This document shows positions 17,785-28,410 of a DNA stretch of 36,666 bases, in pieces. A model generated the notes under the pieces. The model did no database searches. It saw only the letters and a program-made list of their open reading frames with translations, and was not told the DNA's origin. Position 1 is the stretch's first letter; every line of letters starts with the position of its first letter. Position numbers and translations under genes: made by a program. The DNA comes from Bacilli bacterium (GTDB taxonomy: Bacteria > Bacillota_I > Bacilli_A > RF39 > UBA660): NCBI GenBank assembly GCA_029100965.1, contig JAQXQC010000031.1, positions 1-36,666 of the forward strand, written 5' to 3'.

Positions 17785-18792
17785 CTTCAAATTATCATTT
17801 CCAATAGCCTGTACTGCAGTAATAGCAACTGCTCCTACTATATCAGAAACATTACAACCTCTAGACAAATCATTAACAGGCATCGCAATACCTTGACAAA
17901 TAGGACCATATGCTTCAGCATGAGCTAACCTTTGAACTAATTTATATCCAATATTTCCAGCATCTAAATCAGGAAAAATTAAAACATTCGCCCGACCAGC
18001 AACTTCACTTGAAGGTGCTTTGGATTGTGCTACTTCTGGTACAATAGCAGCGTCTAGCTGTAATTCTCCATCAACTTTATATAGAGGAAATCTCTCCTTA
18101 ACCAATCGAGTTGCTTCAACAACTTTATCTACATCAGCATGTTTTGCGCTTCCTTTTGTAGAATGAGATAACATAGCAACAATTGGTTCATGAAGGGTTA
18201 ATAATTCAAATGATTCAGCACTAGATGCTGCAATATAAGAAAGTTTATCTGGATCAGGATTTTGTTCAAGCCCAGAATCAGCAAATAAAAACGTACCATG
18301 ATCTCCATACTCACAATCTGGAACAACCATCAAGAAAAATGCCGATACCAATTTAACTCCTGGTTTTGTTTTTAAAATCTGTAACGCAGGTCTTAAAGTA
18401 TTTGAAGTAGAATGACATGCTCCAGATACAGCACCATCAGCATATCCCATTTTTACTAACATACAAGCATAATACATGTAATCAGTAGTTAATAATCGAT
18501 ATGCATCTTCTTCTGTCATTCCTTTTTCTCTTCGAAGTTGATAAAGTTTCTCCTGTAACTCCATTGTCAATTCACTAGTAAAAGGATCAATAATCTTTGC
18601 TTTAGACAAATCAAATCCTTGTCCAATTGAATTAATATCTTCTTCTTTTCCAACCAAAATAATATCAGCAATCTCTTCTTTTAAAATAATAGAAGCCGCT
18701 TCAATTACTCTTTTATCCATAGTTTCAGGAAGAACAATAGTCTTCTTATTTTTCTTAGCTCTTAATTTTAAATTTTCAATTAACTTACTCAT
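17779..18792 (-). CDS. pta: Phosphate acetyltransferase
   Basis: VLPETMDKRVIEAA, MVKMGYADGAVSGACHSTSNTLRPALQ, PVNDLSRGCNVSDIV. Confidence 0.93.
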   Translation of the reverse strand: MSKLIENLKLRAKKNKKTIVLPETMDKRVIEAASIILKEEIADIILVGKEEDINSIGQGFDLSKAKIIDPFTSELTMELQEKLYQLRREKGMTEEDAYRLLTTDYMYYACMLVKMGYADGAVSGACHSTSNTLRPALQILKTKPGVKLVSAFFLMVVPDCEYGDHGTFLFADSGLEQNPDPDKLSYIAASSAESFELLTLHEPIVAMLSHSTKGSAKHADVDKVVEATRLVKERFPLYKVDGELQLDAAIVPEVAQSKAPSSEVAGRANVLIFPDLDAGNIGYKLVQRLAHAEAYGPICQGIAMPVNDLSRGCNVSDIVGAVAITAVQAIGNDNLKH

Positions 18793-18868
18793 TTTATCAC
18801 CACATAGATTATATCAATTATTTAGTAAACTGTCTATAAAATTAACAAAATCCAAAAAGATAAAATAA

Positions 18869-19408
18869 TCATGTCAAACTAGCTTGAATAATTAACTGTT
18901 TTTTCTTATCTTCTAAACTACAAGTAATTAAATATAAAGTATTATTAGCCTCATTAGAAATCATATATCCCATCTTATCAATCAAAAAAATATCAGAAAC
19001 AATATAATATAACTTATGATCAAAAAAATTAAGAATAATAACATCACCAATTTTAACATCCACCAAATGATTAAAATAACTATATCTTCCATTACCAGAA
19101 TGAGCAGCAAAATAATAAAGATTTTCTTCTATCTTACTTTCTTTTAAAATTTCTACATGATAATCTACTGTATTAAGTGAACTATCAATAGGATAAACAT
19201 AATCTTTAAACGATATACAAGGAATGTCAAGTTCTAATAGATAATTAAAATACTTACCTCTCTTTTGCTGAACAAAAAAATCAGGAAAAGCAACAACAAA
19301 ATTTTTTAAAAATATCTCTTTCTTTTGCTTTGGGGTAACCAAACAAAATCCTATAATCAGTAAAATACTAATTCCTAGAATGAGCTTTTTGATAAATAAA
19401 TCCTCCAA
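18869..19408 (-). CDS. Sortase-family transpeptidase
   Basis: N-terminal TM, catalytic His in FAAHSGNG, LYLITCSLED (TLxTC-type Cys), downstream KKKQLIIQASL. Confidence 0.8.
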   Translation of the reverse strand: MEDLFIKKLILGISILLIIGFCLVTPKQKKEIFLKNFVVAFPDFFVQQKRGKYFNYLLELDIPCISFKDYVYPIDSSLNTVDYHVEILKESKIEENLYYFAAHSGNGRYSYFNHLVDVKIGDVIILNFFDHKLYYIVSDIFLIDKMGYMISNEANNTLYLITCSLEDKKKQLIIQASLT

Positions 19409-21812
19409 CTGTAATCACAATAATAGCAATAATAACCCCTAAAAAGTAAGGAATATTTTCTAAAGTATCTGGAACATCTACTACTTTTTTAGAAATTTGA
19501 TTAACAAAAGAAACTTCCCATAACTTTTTAGAGTCATCAATACTAATACACTGTTTTTCATTACTAAGTAAATATTTTTCATTAATTTTCTTTTGAACAA
19601 AACAATACTTACCTGAAGGAAGTTCTTTAATTTTTAATCTCCCTTCTTCATCAGTTAGTCCAGTATCAATAATCTCATCCTTCTCATTTCTAATTTCTAC
19701 AGTAGTCCCTTCAATATCATCACCATTTTCATCATAATTATGATACTCCAAGTCCATCTTAGAAATTTTCTCTAAAAATTCTAAAAATACTTCTACCTTT
19801 TCATCTTTCTTTTCATTAATATTTAAATCAAAGCATTTCTGTTCATCAGTTTTTTTATTTTTTACACAATAACTACCCAATAACAACAATAATTCCTTTT
19901 TCCCCTTATCATTAGTTACAAAATGATCAATTACTTCATTCTTTGAATAAAAAAGATTATCATAAAGAAAAATATCATCTTTAGCAATCAATTCAAAATC
20001 TACATTAGGTTGAATATCTTTTCGATATTGATGCTTATTTTTTTCAAGAGAAAAAACCTCTTTAAATGAAGAAACATGAACCGTTCCCTTAATTAATTTT
20101 TGATAAATGTTTACGTTATAAATTAAATATTTACCATCAATCATCATTTCTTTAGTATCATCTAAAGTAAAGTCAATTTTTTGCTTTTGAAATTGATAAA
20201 TAGAGGGAACTTTAACTTCTTCCAATCGATATTTTCCATAACCAACTTCCATAGGAAATAAAATTTCTCCCAAAGAATTTGTAGTAAAAACCTCAATATC
20301 ATTAATTGACAAATACTTTTTCTTTGAATAGTCATATATTCGATAAGAAAATCCCTCTAAATTTATTTTTTGCTGAAATTCATCATCAAACTCTATAACT
20401 TTTACTTTACAAAGAATATAGGGGTCAGTTAAATTAATTACCATTTTATGAGAAGAATATTCATAAATTCTAAAAATAACATCATCAACCTTTTCATAGC
20501 CAAAAGATGTTGTTAATTGGCGTAAATAATAAGTCCCATAAGGTAATGCAAATTCAATTATTCCTTCATCATTTGTATGAAAAATTCCATAATTTTTTTG
20601 ATTTGTCCCAATAACTTCAAATTGAATATCCTTTTCCCTTCTTAATTCTCCAGTATCTTCAAAATTATATTTTTTACTCAATCTAACTTGCTGATAATAG
20701 GGATACTCTTCCAATAAAATTGGCATCTCATCAACACCAAATTGAATCTCTTTTTCTTCTAAATTCAATAAATAACCAGTACTTTCTTTAGTTTGCTTAA
20801 CAAAATAAGTTCCATAAGGCAAATTACTAATATACCCTTTTCCATCTTCATTTACTATAAATTCTTCCAAAAATTCATGATTTTGATTATACAAAGAATA
20901 AGTAGCCCCTTCAAATGATCCTTGCCCACTAGGTACACTTTCTTTCGTTTCTCCATCAATTACTTGAAAAGTTATATCTTTTCCTTCAATTTGAAAATAA
21001 ACTTCTACTGTTTCATTCAAAAAATTACCAGCAGAAATTAATTGTTGAGAATTATCATAATAATAAAATCGACTATTCACAGGATAAATTTCTTTTTTCT
21101 TCAAAATAATTTTTTCCCTTCCAACATAATTCGTTCCTATTTGAATGTTTAAGGTATTATCAAATATAGAAACAGAAGAATGACCAGAATCTATGACTTC
21201 ATATAAAGACAAATCTCCATCCATAGCCTTAATACTTAAAACATCACCAATAACATAAGTTCTTCCATTAGTAAATCTTAATGATAATTTTCTTTCGTTT
21301 TCTTTAACCAAACTAAGAATTTCATTTTTATAACTTTCAATATTAATACGAGGACCATTTTTATCTAATATGGTTGTCCACTCTACTGAACCACCACTTA
21401 AATATTCCCAAATTAACTCTTGTGCAGCCATATAATAAAAATGACTACTATGTCCAGGATACAAATAACCAAAATAACTAACTTCCTGAACATATTTTTT
21501 AGCATCTTCACTTAAAGAAGACAAGCCAAAATTTTCAGTAGAATGATACCAATCCGTAGTAACCCCCTTTCCTAGCTCTACACAATAAGAAACAATCCCA
21601 TTCAAAGTATACATATCTAAATAATATAAATGTTCTTCTCCATTAAATTTAGCAACCGCATAATACCCTTCCATACGATTTTTTTCTAATTTAGAATCAT
21701 TCATCCCTGCTTGAACAAAAATTCCTCGAAAACATAAAATCGTAAAAAGAAATAAAAAAATAAAATGCCAAATAAAAGATTTTCGTTCATTTCTAGCTTT
21801 AATTTTTTTCAT
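19368..21812 (-). CDS. Cell-wall surface protein with N-terminal thioester domain and SpaA/prealbumin-like repeats
   Basis: VSYCVELGKG and MAAQELIWEYL (Cys/Gln thioester pair); repeats with LPYGTY(F/Y)(V/L)(K/R)Q; C-terminal VPDTLEN + TM + basic tail. Confidence 0.82.
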   Translation of the reverse strand: MKKIKARNERKSFIWHFIFLFLFTILCFRGIFVQAGMNDSKLEKNRMEGYYAVAKFNGEEHLYYLDMYTLNGIVSYCVELGKGVTTDWYHSTENFGLSSLSEDAKKYVQEVSYFGYLYPGHSSHFYYMAAQELIWEYLSGGSVEWTTILDKNGPRINIESYKNEILSLVKENERKLSLRFTNGRTYVIGDVLSIKAMDGDLSLYEVIDSGHSSVSIFDNTLNIQIGTNYVGREKIILKKKEIYPVNSRFYYYDNSQQLISAGNFLNETVEVYFQIEGKDITFQVIDGETKESVPSGQGSFEGATYSLYNQNHEFLEEFIVNEDGKGYISNLPYGTYFVKQTKESTGYLLNLEEKEIQFGVDEMPILLEEYPYYQQVRLSKKYNFEDTGELRREKDIQFEVIGTNQKNYGIFHTNDEGIIEFALPYGTYYLRQLTTSFGYEKVDDVIFRIYEYSSHKMVINLTDPYILCKVKVIEFDDEFQQKINLEGFSYRIYDYSKKKYLSINDIEVFTTNSLGEILFPMEVGYGKYRLEEVKVPSIYQFQKQKIDFTLDDTKEMMIDGKYLIYNVNIYQKLIKGTVHVSSFKEVFSLEKNKHQYRKDIQPNVDFELIAKDDIFLYDNLFYSKNEVIDHFVTNDKGKKELLLLLGSYCVKNKKTDEQKCFDLNINEKKDEKVEVFLEFLEKISKMDLEYHNYDENGDDIEGTTVEIRNEKDEIIDTGLTDEEGRLKIKELPSGKYCFVQKKINEKYLLSNEKQCISIDDSKKLWEVSFVNQISKKVVDVPDTLENIPYFLGVIIAIIVITVGGFIYQKAHSRN

Positions 21813-21947
21813 TTTTTCCTCCTCTACCTATATTATTCTAGGTCAAAAGAGAAAAATCCTTCATCACCTTAAAAATTTTAAACAAAAAAATACTTATCTA
21901 GTTCCCTCCTTACAAAAAGAATAAACCAAATAAGTATTTTAACAAAT

Positions 21948-23888
21948 CTACCAAACCTTAACCCTTTTCTCTTTTGAAATATACATCTTATCCCAAGGCA
22001 TCAAAGAATAAACCTGATAAAATGTATCCGTTGAAGAAAGAACCGCATTTACCCGATATTTATTAGGGGCATGAGTATCCACTAACAATAACAATTTTTG
22101 ATATTCCTCACTAGATTCTTCCACCCATAACCGAGCATATTCTTGATAAACAAGCCTAATCTCTTCATCAGAAGCCTTTTTATTCAAAAGAATTTTACTA
22201 ATACATTGAATCGCACTCAAATCAGCAATATTCTCATTCACAGTCCTATTTCCATCAATATAAAGACCAGAACTAACCTCGTATTTAGAATAATAATCTA
22301 CAATTTTCTTTTTATATTTCTGATAATTCTCTCGATCCTGCTTACTCCACCATTCCAAATAATTCCCATCTTCATCATACCAACTCCCATTAAAATCAAA
22401 CCCATGACTCACTTCATGCGCCAAAATCATTCCAATTGATCCTAAATAAATATCCTTATCTTTCTTTAAATCAATCAAAGAATACATAGATGTTGGAATA
22501 TAAACAGTCTGAGAAATAGGACTATAATAAGCATTAACCTCCATATGATTAACTTCACGAACAAAACTCTTCTCTTTCTCTAACTTCAATAAATTCTGAT
22601 AATGATTAATCTGAATAATATTTTCAATAAGATTATTTCCTAAATTAAATGAAGAAAACAAAGAAAAATCCTTATCCCCACTTCCAGTTACCAATTTCAT
22701 TTTTTCTAACTTAGCAACCGCTCTTTTCTTCGTCTTAGAAGATAGCCACTCATTATGAAGTAACATTTCTTGATAAGTATTTTTAATCTCAAAAAAAGTA
22801 TCCTTTAAATATTGTTCAATCTCTTTATTTTGATACTTCTTCCCATAATAATAAGAAAATTCAGAAGAAAATAGTTGAAGAACCAAATTCATATTCCTTT
22901 TTTCTAAATTATTCTCTATATTCATTCCCATATCCTCATTTAAATGTTGAATCACATCAACATAATCTGAAGACAAATAAGAAGCATAATGAGATAAAAT
23001 CATCACCAACAAATGATTTTTCCATAAATCTAAATATTCATCAGATAAATATGCATTCAATTTCTGATACTGCCCCTGATCAACAATATTATAATTTTTT
23101 CTTACTATTCCCTTAGAAGAAAAATACTGATCAATATTTACCCTAGAATAAATAGATTTTAACTCTTCAAAACGAACTTTATGATAAATATTCTTAGTAT
23201 CCATCAACTGACTACTCAATTTAGAACTCTTACCAATATCCTCATAAAAAGAAATCAATTTTTTAGCCATTTCATGAGAAGTATTCTTATCATAACCATA
23301 TACTTCTAATAATTGAATAATCCCCCTCTTAATATATGCCTTATAAGTCATATAATCATCATTCACAAAATAATCACTACTAGCCCCAAAAGCAAAAGAA
23401 ACAGGAGATAAATAAACTAATGTCTTACTCGTATCATCACTATCTAAATCAACATCAAAACTAGTTAAAATATCAATATCTAAATCTTTTTCTATTTGAA
23501 AAATAATATTCTCTAACTCTTCAATATTCTGACTAGAAAAAACAGAATCAATATAATATTTAAGAGAAGATAAACCTTCCTGTTCTCTTTTAGAATAATC
23601 AGAAACATTTTGATAAACCTCAGAAACAACCTGAGAAAAATTCACATCAATTTCTTGATTTCCAGAAACCACTAAAGAAAATAATGCATACTTTTTATCA
23701 TCAACCTCCTCTTGTGCTTCTGTAAACCTACTCCAATTAGATTTATCCTTCAAATAATTCTTCTTCAAAGTATCCTCATTTACATAAGAATAAAAATCAT
23801 CTTTTTCTAAACTATTTTGAAAAAACAAAATCTTTCCCAAAAATAATAAAACAATAATAATCAACAATAAACAATATTTCTTTTTCAA
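21948..23888 (-). CDS. M13-family (neprilysin/PepO-like) zinc metallopeptidase, membrane-anchored
   Basis: ILAHEVSHGFDFNGSWYDEDGN (HExxH) and VNENIADLSAI. Confidence 0.92.
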   Translation of the reverse strand: MKKKYCLLLIIIVLLFLGKILFFQNSLEKDDFYSYVNEDTLKKNYLKDKSNWSRFTEAQEEVDDKKYALFSLVVSGNQEIDVNFSQVVSEVYQNVSDYSKREQEGLSSLKYYIDSVFSSQNIEELENIIFQIEKDLDIDILTSFDVDLDSDDTSKTLVYLSPVSFAFGASSDYFVNDDYMTYKAYIKRGIIQLLEVYGYDKNTSHEMAKKLISFYEDIGKSSKLSSQLMDTKNIYHKVRFEELKSIYSRVNIDQYFSSKGIVRKNYNIVDQGQYQKLNAYLSDEYLDLWKNHLLVMILSHYASYLSSDYVDVIQHLNEDMGMNIENNLEKRNMNLVLQLFSSEFSYYYGKKYQNKEIEQYLKDTFFEIKNTYQEMLLHNEWLSSKTKKRAVAKLEKMKLVTGSGDKDFSLFSSFNLGNNLIENIIQINHYQNLLKLEKEKSFVREVNHMEVNAYYSPISQTVYIPTSMYSLIDLKKDKDIYLGSIGMILAHEVSHGFDFNGSWYDEDGNYLEWWSKQDRENYQKYKKKIVDYYSKYEVSSGLYIDGNRTVNENIADLSAIQCISKILLNKKASDEEIRLVYQEYARLWVEESSEEYQKLLLLVDTHAPNKYRVNAVLSSTDTFYQVYSLMPWDKMYISKEKRVKVW

Positions 23889-23897
23889 TAAAATCGC

Positions 23898-25046
23898 CTA
23901 CTTACCAAATAAAACTTTTTCAGAACGATATTGCTTTACAATATAAAACAAAATAATAACCACATAACAAATAGAAGAAATGATTAACATAAAAATTTCT
24001 ATAACATGAAACTTTCCAGAAAAAATATCCATTAAACATTGTGTATAATTAAAAATAGGAATGAGATAAAACCACTTTTGAATAGATACACCCACTAAAG
24101 AAATCATCATTGGAATAATAGTTAAAATATTTAAAATAGAACTAACTGACTGAGCTTCTTTATAACTTTTAGTAAAACTAGTAAGCAAAATACTAAGTCC
24201 TCCTATAAATAAAGAAGCCATAATAATAATCACAAAAGAAATTAAAATACTAGATAAACCAACATGATAAGATAACCCCTCAAAAAATGAAAAATATCTC
24301 TTCACAAACTCTAAACTACCAATAGTCAAAATAAGCCCTATCAAAGAAGACAAAAATCCCATAATAACAGTAGCTAAATATTTTCCTAAAATTAAACATC
24401 GACTAGAAATCGGAAAAGTAAGTATTGTTTCCAAAGTCCCATTCTCTCTTTCTACTGCTGTTGCATTAGTAGCCATATTTGTAGTAGTAATCACAATTGA
24501 CATCACAATATAAGTAAAAGCAATCGTAAACATCAAATTTAGTAAAAAATTTTCTCCATCAAGATCAACAATCTTATATTGAACCTGATCAAAAGTCTTC
24601 TTAACATCAACATTTTCTCCAATTAAGTAAACCTTAGCCAAATAAGTATTATATCCTTCTAAATAAGCCGTTACATAACTCCTTACCTTCATTCCATCAG
24701 AAGAATCTTCATTTGTATAAACAACATAATAATTATTATTTTTCTTCTTTTCAATATATCCTAAAATATCTCCCTTAGAATATGCCCTTTCCATCTCTTT
24801 TTTACTCTTATAGTATTTCCCCTTCAAATGTGCATTATTCATCAAAGAAATCTCATTTTGATTCAAAGAATAATTAACACCAATAGAATATAAATCATCC
24901 TTAGACTCTTCTTCATACATATAAGCATATAAAAAAATCATCGCTGGAATTAAAATAGGAAATAATAACAAAGTAATAAATGTTTTCTTATCACGAAATA
25001 TCGATCTCAATTCTTTTTTTATTGTAATTAAAATTTCTCTCATCAC
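23898..25046 (-). CDS. ABC-2 type transporter permease (NatB-like)
   Basis: N-terminal KKELRSIFRDKKTFITLLLFPILIPA; multiple TM; TNATAVERENGTLETILTFPIS. Confidence 0.88.
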   Translation of the reverse strand: MMREILITIKKELRSIFRDKKTFITLLLFPILIPAMIFLYAYMYEEESKDDLYSIGVNYSLNQNEISLMNNAHLKGKYYKSKKEMERAYSKGDILGYIEKKKNNNYYVVYTNEDSSDGMKVRSYVTAYLEGYNTYLAKVYLIGENVDVKKTFDQVQYKIVDLDGENFLLNLMFTIAFTYIVMSIVITTTNMATNATAVERENGTLETILTFPISSRCLILGKYLATVIMGFLSSLIGLILTIGSLEFVKRYFSFFEGLSYHVGLSSILISFVIIIMASLFIGGLSILLTSFTKSYKEAQSVSSILNILTIIPMMISLVGVSIQKWFYLIPIFNYTQCLMDIFSGKFHVIEIFMLIISSICYVVIILFYIVKQYRSEKVLFGK

Positions 25047-25816
25047 ATATCTCCATCCATTAAAGCAAAAAAAGCTTCTCTCAAATTACTTGTCTTTGTC
25101 TTTTTCAATATATTTTTTGCCTTATCTAACATCAGAATATTCCCATGATACAAAAACAACACATCATCACAAATATTCTCAGCTTCTTCCATATAATGTG
25201 TAGAATAAATAATTCCTTTCCCCCTCTTCTTTTCTTCCTTAATAAAATCAAGAATAATTTGACTAGAAATAACATCTAACCCACTAGTAACCTCATCAAA
25301 AATATAGTATTTAGGATCATGTACCAAACATCTAGCAATACTTACTCTTTGATATTGACCAGTAGATAAATTTTCAATCCTTTGATACAAAAATTCTTCC
25401 ATACGAAATCTCTTCACAATCATTTGAATTCTTTTCTCCAAAACATCTTTTTCTACTCCATAATATTCTCCACACATTTGTAATAATTCAAGAGGAGAAA
25501 TATCCTTATATAACTTCGTACTACCCGACAAAAAAGCAATTTTCCTCTGAATATCCTTCTTATGAGAAGAATACTCCATACCATCAACAAAAATCTTCCC
25601 TGAACTAGACTCCATTAACCCAGATAACATCCGAAGAAGAGTTGTCTTCCCAGCACCATTAGGCCCTAATATTCCAAGAATCTCTCCTTCCTTCAAAGTA
25701 AAAGATAAATCCTTATCTGCATAAAAAGAAACTGTCTCTTTTTTAGAGATTTTCTTTTCAAACTCTTTAGAAATATGCTTTACCTCTATCAATATTACCA
25801 CCTCCTTACTTAACAA
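25043..25816 (-). CDS. ABC transporter ATP-binding protein (NatA-like)
   Basis: GPNGAGKTTLLR, LSTGQYQRVSIARCL, YYIFDEVTSGLD. Confidence 0.93.
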   Translation of the reverse strand: MLSKEVVILIEVKHISKEFEKKISKKETVSFYADKDLSFTLKEGEILGILGPNGAGKTTLLRMLSGLMESSSGKIFVDGMEYSSHKKDIQRKIAFLSGSTKLYKDISPLELLQMCGEYYGVEKDVLEKRIQMIVKRFRMEEFLYQRIENLSTGQYQRVSIARCLVHDPKYYIFDEVTSGLDVISSQIILDFIKEEKKRGKGIIYSTHYMEEAENICDDVLFLYHGNILMLDKAKNILKKTKTSNLREAFFALMDGDM

Positions 25817-26342
25817 AAGTTTTTATCAAAACAAAAACACAAAAAACAATTACTAATATACCAAATAAAATCAAAAGAATATTAGAAAAGAAACCTTCAT
25901 TAAAAATCCTCTTATCTTCTTTAACATCTAAAATAGGTTGCTCAAATAAATTCTCTCTAATAAAAGAATAATACTTCATCATCTCTTTTATGCGAATTAA
26001 AGGAACACTACTAACATAACAACTATTAATATCATAATATTGTGTACCTTCTAAAGAGATATCATCTAAAATAGAAAATCCATCTTCCTCAAATTTTTCT
26101 TTAGCATCATAATTCAATAATCTCTTAACAACACTATCCATAACTTCCTTTTCCCCATTTTTAAACTTAGTATCAATAACATAACCTTTACTATTTTTTT
26201 CCAAACGAGAAACAAAAAGATTAGCATCTATCTTATCCCTACGAATAGCAAAAACAACATAAGTATTATTATCATATAAAATACCACATAAAACCAAAGC
26301 CATCATCTTAACAGCACTATCTTGATCAATCACTTCTACCAT
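25806..26342 (-). CDS. Membrane-anchored protein of unknown function
   Basis: 178 aa, C-terminal TM segment. Confidence 0.6.
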   Translation of the reverse strand: MVEVIDQDSAVKMMALVLCGILYDNNTYVVFAIRRDKIDANLFVSRLEKNSKGYVIDTKFKNGEKEVMDSVVKRLLNYDAKEKFEEDGFSILDDISLEGTQYYDINSCYVSSVPLIRIKEMMKYYSFIRENLFEQPILDVKEDKRIFNEGFFSNILLILFGILVIVFCVFVLIKTFVK

Positions 26343-26463
26343 ATTATCACCTATCCTAATAGTAGCACATTTTAATAAAATAAACTAGAGAAAAAAATAA
26401 TTTATAAAATAAAAAAATAGAAAAAACCTAAAAGATTAATCTATTTTTCCTACATTCCAAAAT

Positions 26464-28074
26464 TTATGAAGTCTTTTCATTTAAACGCTTTACTTTCATC
26501 ATTTTCTCATTATTCAATTTCTTACCCTTTAATAATCTCTTTTGAATAATATCAACCTTATTTTGTTGATGAAGAATAAGATTTTCTATCCTCAATATCT
26601 TTTGTAAAGTTTCCTCATAATGAGGAATATCTGAAGAATACTGCATCAAGAAATCACTCTTTAACTTCTCAACATGACTTAAAGTATCTTCAATCAAATA
26701 AGAAGTATAACGAATATCAGTAAGCTTACTAAAAATATCTTTTTCATAATCAATAGCCTCATACCGAACATGATTTTTCTCTTCAAGATGAATTCCCCGA
26801 TAAGTATTTTGAACCATTTTTCTTGTAAGAAGTGTTTGAATACCAATTGATGGCAACAAGCCACTAAAAGGAGAAAGCATCATTAAACCAACATATCTAA
26901 GACCATTCCCCAACAATTGGTTAATTTCTCTAAGTTCATATGTAGTATATTCTACCTGATTAATCTTACCAACCTTTGACATCAACTGATCAAAATAATC
27001 ATCCTGCTTTTTTATCTCCTCATTACAATCATTCAAAATTTTAACCTCATCTACTAATCCATCTTTTATAACCTTATATTTTTTATCTCTATCCTGATAA
27101 TCAAAAATCTTATCTTGATTATCCTCCATCAAAGTAACAGTATCCTCACGAACTCTTTGCAAAGCAAGATACAAAGAATTAAATTCATCTAAAGCTTTAT
27201 ATTGAGAAGTAAACTTCTTTTTATCCACCTCATTATCCAATAATTCCCGATACTCAATCATATCATCAACAATACTACTATCTTCTATCCCAATAACTCC
27301 ATCAATATAATTATTTCTCTTATACAAATTATATTGCTCAATAACAGCATTTAATTTTTTAATTAACTCATTAATCCTTTTCTTAAGTTCCAATACCTTA
27401 GCAAGCTCTACTTCATTCTCTTGCTTATCCCGAATCAAAAACAACTCACTCGCTAAAACATCTACCTCATCTAAATAACTCTCAAACTGCTCCTTAATCT
27501 TATCAATAATCTCACTACCAAGTTCTTTTAATTTCTCTTGATCATCTTGCGAATGATTAGAAATTCCCACACGCTTCTTTGAATAACTTCTTCTAACCAA
27601 CTTATTTTTCTCTTTAGAAATCCTATTCTCCTTAAATTCCTTCTTTTCTTTCTCTATTACATTCTCTTTAGAATAATCTTCTTCATCAGAAAGAACTTCC
27701 TTTTTCTCTTCTAAAAATACTTCATGATCTGCTTTCTTCATATCTGTAGTAACATTAATATCTTTAACTTCACTTTTCTGTAAATCATTTACCTTTTCAA
27801 TCGATTTAGATAAAGTTTTTTCTTCAGAAACATCATTTTTCTGAAATTCTTTTACTTTTTCTTTCTTCGTAACTTCCCCAATACCTCTAGCAACTCTTAC
27901 TCGGTAAACTCCCCCATCTTCTCTTACTTTTTTCTTAATTTCAGTAACCTTCTCCTGAATAAATTGCTCATTTTCCTTCTGAAATCTCATTTTTTTAGAA
28001 CGAGATAATCGAATATTTCTAATTCTTTCTTGAAATTTACTAAATCTACCACTATTATCAGCCATAAAAGACAC
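26464..28074 (-). CDS. Coiled-coil-rich protein of unknown function
   Basis: 536 aa, highly charged and helical, with one short hydrophobic stretch (VGLMMLSPFSGLLPSIGIQ). Confidence 0.7.
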   Translation of the reverse strand: MSFMADNSGRFSKFQERIRNIRLSRSKKMRFQKENEQFIQEKVTEIKKKVREDGGVYRVRVARGIGEVTKKEKVKEFQKNDVSEEKTLSKSIEKVNDLQKSEVKDINVTTDMKKADHEVFLEEKKEVLSDEEDYSKENVIEKEKKEFKENRISKEKNKLVRRSYSKKRVGISNHSQDDQEKLKELGSEIIDKIKEQFESYLDEVDVLASELFLIRDKQENEVELAKVLELKKRINELIKKLNAVIEQYNLYKRNNYIDGVIGIEDSSIVDDMIEYRELLDNEVDKKKFTSQYKALDEFNSLYLALQRVREDTVTLMEDNQDKIFDYQDRDKKYKVIKDGLVDEVKILNDCNEEIKKQDDYFDQLMSKVGKINQVEYTTYELREINQLLGNGLRYVGLMMLSPFSGLLPSIGIQTLLTRKMVQNTYRGIHLEEKNHVRYEAIDYEKDIFSKLTDIRYTSYLIEDTLSHVEKLKSDFLMQYSSDIPHYEETLQKILRIENLILHQQNKVDIIQKRLLKGKKLNNEKMMKVKRLNEKTS

Positions 28075-28096
28075 CTCCCCTTAATAAAAAAAAGAA

Positions 28097-28270
28097 TTAA
28101 TCAGTAATCCCGCCAATTCTTTTAATATCCTCAGTTGATTTTCCCGTAATGATTGTAATATCTTCAAACGGAACATTACCATTAAGTAAAATTTTAACCG
28201 TATTTACTTTAGATTTCTCCAACTCTTCCTCTGTCAATTCTACCATATCATTTTGACCTTTCATCTTCAT
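28097..28270 (-). CDS. 57-aa conserved-looking small protein
   Basis: MKMKGQNDMVELTEEELEKSKVNTVKILLNGNVPFEDITIITGKSTEDIKRIGGITD; below the ORF track cutoff. Confidence 0.5.
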   Translation of the reverse strand: MKMKGQNDMVELTEEELEKSKVNTVKILLNGNVPFEDITIITGKSTEDIKRIGGITD

Positions 28271-28410
28271 TCTACTACCACCTTTATATAAAAATTTTTC
28301 TCAAACCACGTTTTATTATATATTATTATTCTAATTTATACAACCAATTTTAAATAAAAAAACAAAAAAAGGAAGAAGATAATTATTAAAAATAATTTAT
28401 TTATCTTCAT

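Noticed and set aside
22143-22439. 98-aa ORF on + strand
   Set aside because: Antisense to the M13 peptidase active-site region; composition reflects the opposite strand.
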